A stretch of DNA of 5,142 nt from Thermoflexales bacterium. Its GTDB lineage: Bacteria > Chloroflexota > Anaerolineae > J036 > Brachytrichaceae. The stretch covers positions 1-5,142 of the forward strand of contig JAGOCU010000187.1 of NCBI GenBank assembly GCA_017998555.1, read 5' to 3'. Positions 4,754 to 5,142 of the stretch are shown one piece after another (the stretch's first letter is position 1; each line of letters opens with the position of its first letter). The position numbers and the translations under genes are program-made. Below the pieces are notes generated by a model. It ran no database searches, had not been told where the DNA came from, and saw only the letters and a program-made list of their open reading frames with translations.

Positions 4754-5142
4754 ATGATACGCGTTGGAAACGCCCCCTGCTCATGGGGAAATGTCGAATG
4801 GGAAGACAAGAGCGGAAGCTCGTTGACCTCTTCGCGCATGCTGGATGAGCTGACCCAGGCCGGTTACACCGGGACCGAACTGGGCGATTGGGGCTTTATG
4901 CCCACCAACCCCGATGAACTCAAGGCTGAGCTGGCGAAACGCAAACTGACGATGACAGGGGCCTTTGTCCCGGTCAACTTCCGGGTGCGCGCGGCGCATG
5001 CGGCCGGTGAGGAACTTGCCCTGCGCACAGCCAGGCTGATCGCGGCCGTCGCTGATCCGGCCACCCCGCCCTTTGTCGTCCTCGCCGACGATTCGGCGGA
5101 CATGCCGGCCCGGATGAAGAACGCCGGCCGGGTGACGCCTGC
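4754..5142 (+). CDS. IolE-like TIM-barrel sugar isomerase/inosose dehydratase, partial at right edge
   Basis: N-terminal 129 codons of a protein of the xylose isomerase-like TIM-barrel superfamily, running off the right edge; the full family length is about 270-300 residues. I translated it by hand. It opens with MIRVGNAPCSWGNVEW, the first strand and loop typical of IolE (inosose dehydratase) and related sugar epimerases. It continues with LDELTQAGYTGTELGDWGFMP, the second strand with its Glu, then LKAELAKRKLTMTGAFVPV, the next helix and strand, and LALRTARLIAAVADPATPPFVVLAD, a further helix and strand. Start is ATG at 4754, with a loose purine-rich GGTGGTGA just upstream. It is transcribed away from the PHP gene, 72 bases from that gene's likely start, so shared control is plausible. 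Family members act on inosose, hexuloses or keto-sugars; catalytic and metal residues in the C-terminal half are outside the window, so activity cannot be assigned. Confidence 0.85.
   Translation, partial: MIRVGNAPCSWGNVEWEDKSGSSLTSSRMLDELTQAGYTGTELGDWGFMPTNPDELKAELAKRKLTMTGAFVPVNFRVRAAHAAGEELALRTARLIAAVADPATPPFVVLADDSADMPARMKNAGRVTP

Overview
The window reads as a GC-rich bacterial chromosome segment. My best guess is the phylum Chloroflexota. The main reason is the solute-binding lipoprotein: a lipobox cysteine followed directly by a roughly 65-residue Ala/Pro/Thr linker with repeated AATAAP units, a style common in that phylum. The taxonomic call is inference from this feature only.

Layout, left to right. 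Positions 1-824 (minus) hold the second inner-membrane permease of an ABC importer, running off the left edge almost complete. Positions 821-1696 (minus) hold the first permease, overlapping the second by an ATGA start/stop junction. Positions 1697-1771 are intercistronic and contain a perfect 21-bp stem with a 4-nt loop, followed by a ribosome-binding site that can fold into its own small stem. Positions 1772-3097 (minus) encode the solute-binding lipoprotein. Positions 3098-3277 are a 180-bp gap with a likely promoter, a leader hairpin and a 101-bp element with about 36-bp imperfect inverted ends. Positions 3278-4681 (minus, start uncertain) encode a cytoplasmic PHP-type metallohydrolase of the CehA/McbA kind with its metal ligands in place. 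Positions 4682-4753 are the divergent intergenic region. From 4754 to the right edge (plus) lies the N-terminal third or so of an IolE-like sugar/inosose TIM-barrel isomerase or dehydratase.

How the genes may work together: the lipoprotein captures a small solute outside the membrane and the two permeases pass it in. The ATPase is not in the window and may lie beyond the left edge. The PHP hydrolase and the TIM-barrel enzyme are plausible cytoplasmic processing steps for that solute or a neighbouring metabolite. The substrate cannot be read from the sequence. The permease signatures fit both the PotB/PotC type (polyamine, iron, phosphonate, thiamine) and the MalF/MalG type (sugars). Neighbourhood with an IolE-like enzyme leans towards a sugar, cyclitol or phosphorylated polyol, but this is inference.

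No tRNA, rRNA, CRISPR array, transposase or phage gene is visible. The most noteworthy non-coding structures are the long intercistronic hairpin and the inverted-repeat element abutting the end of the PHP gene. I did not find convincing evidence of a wholly new system.
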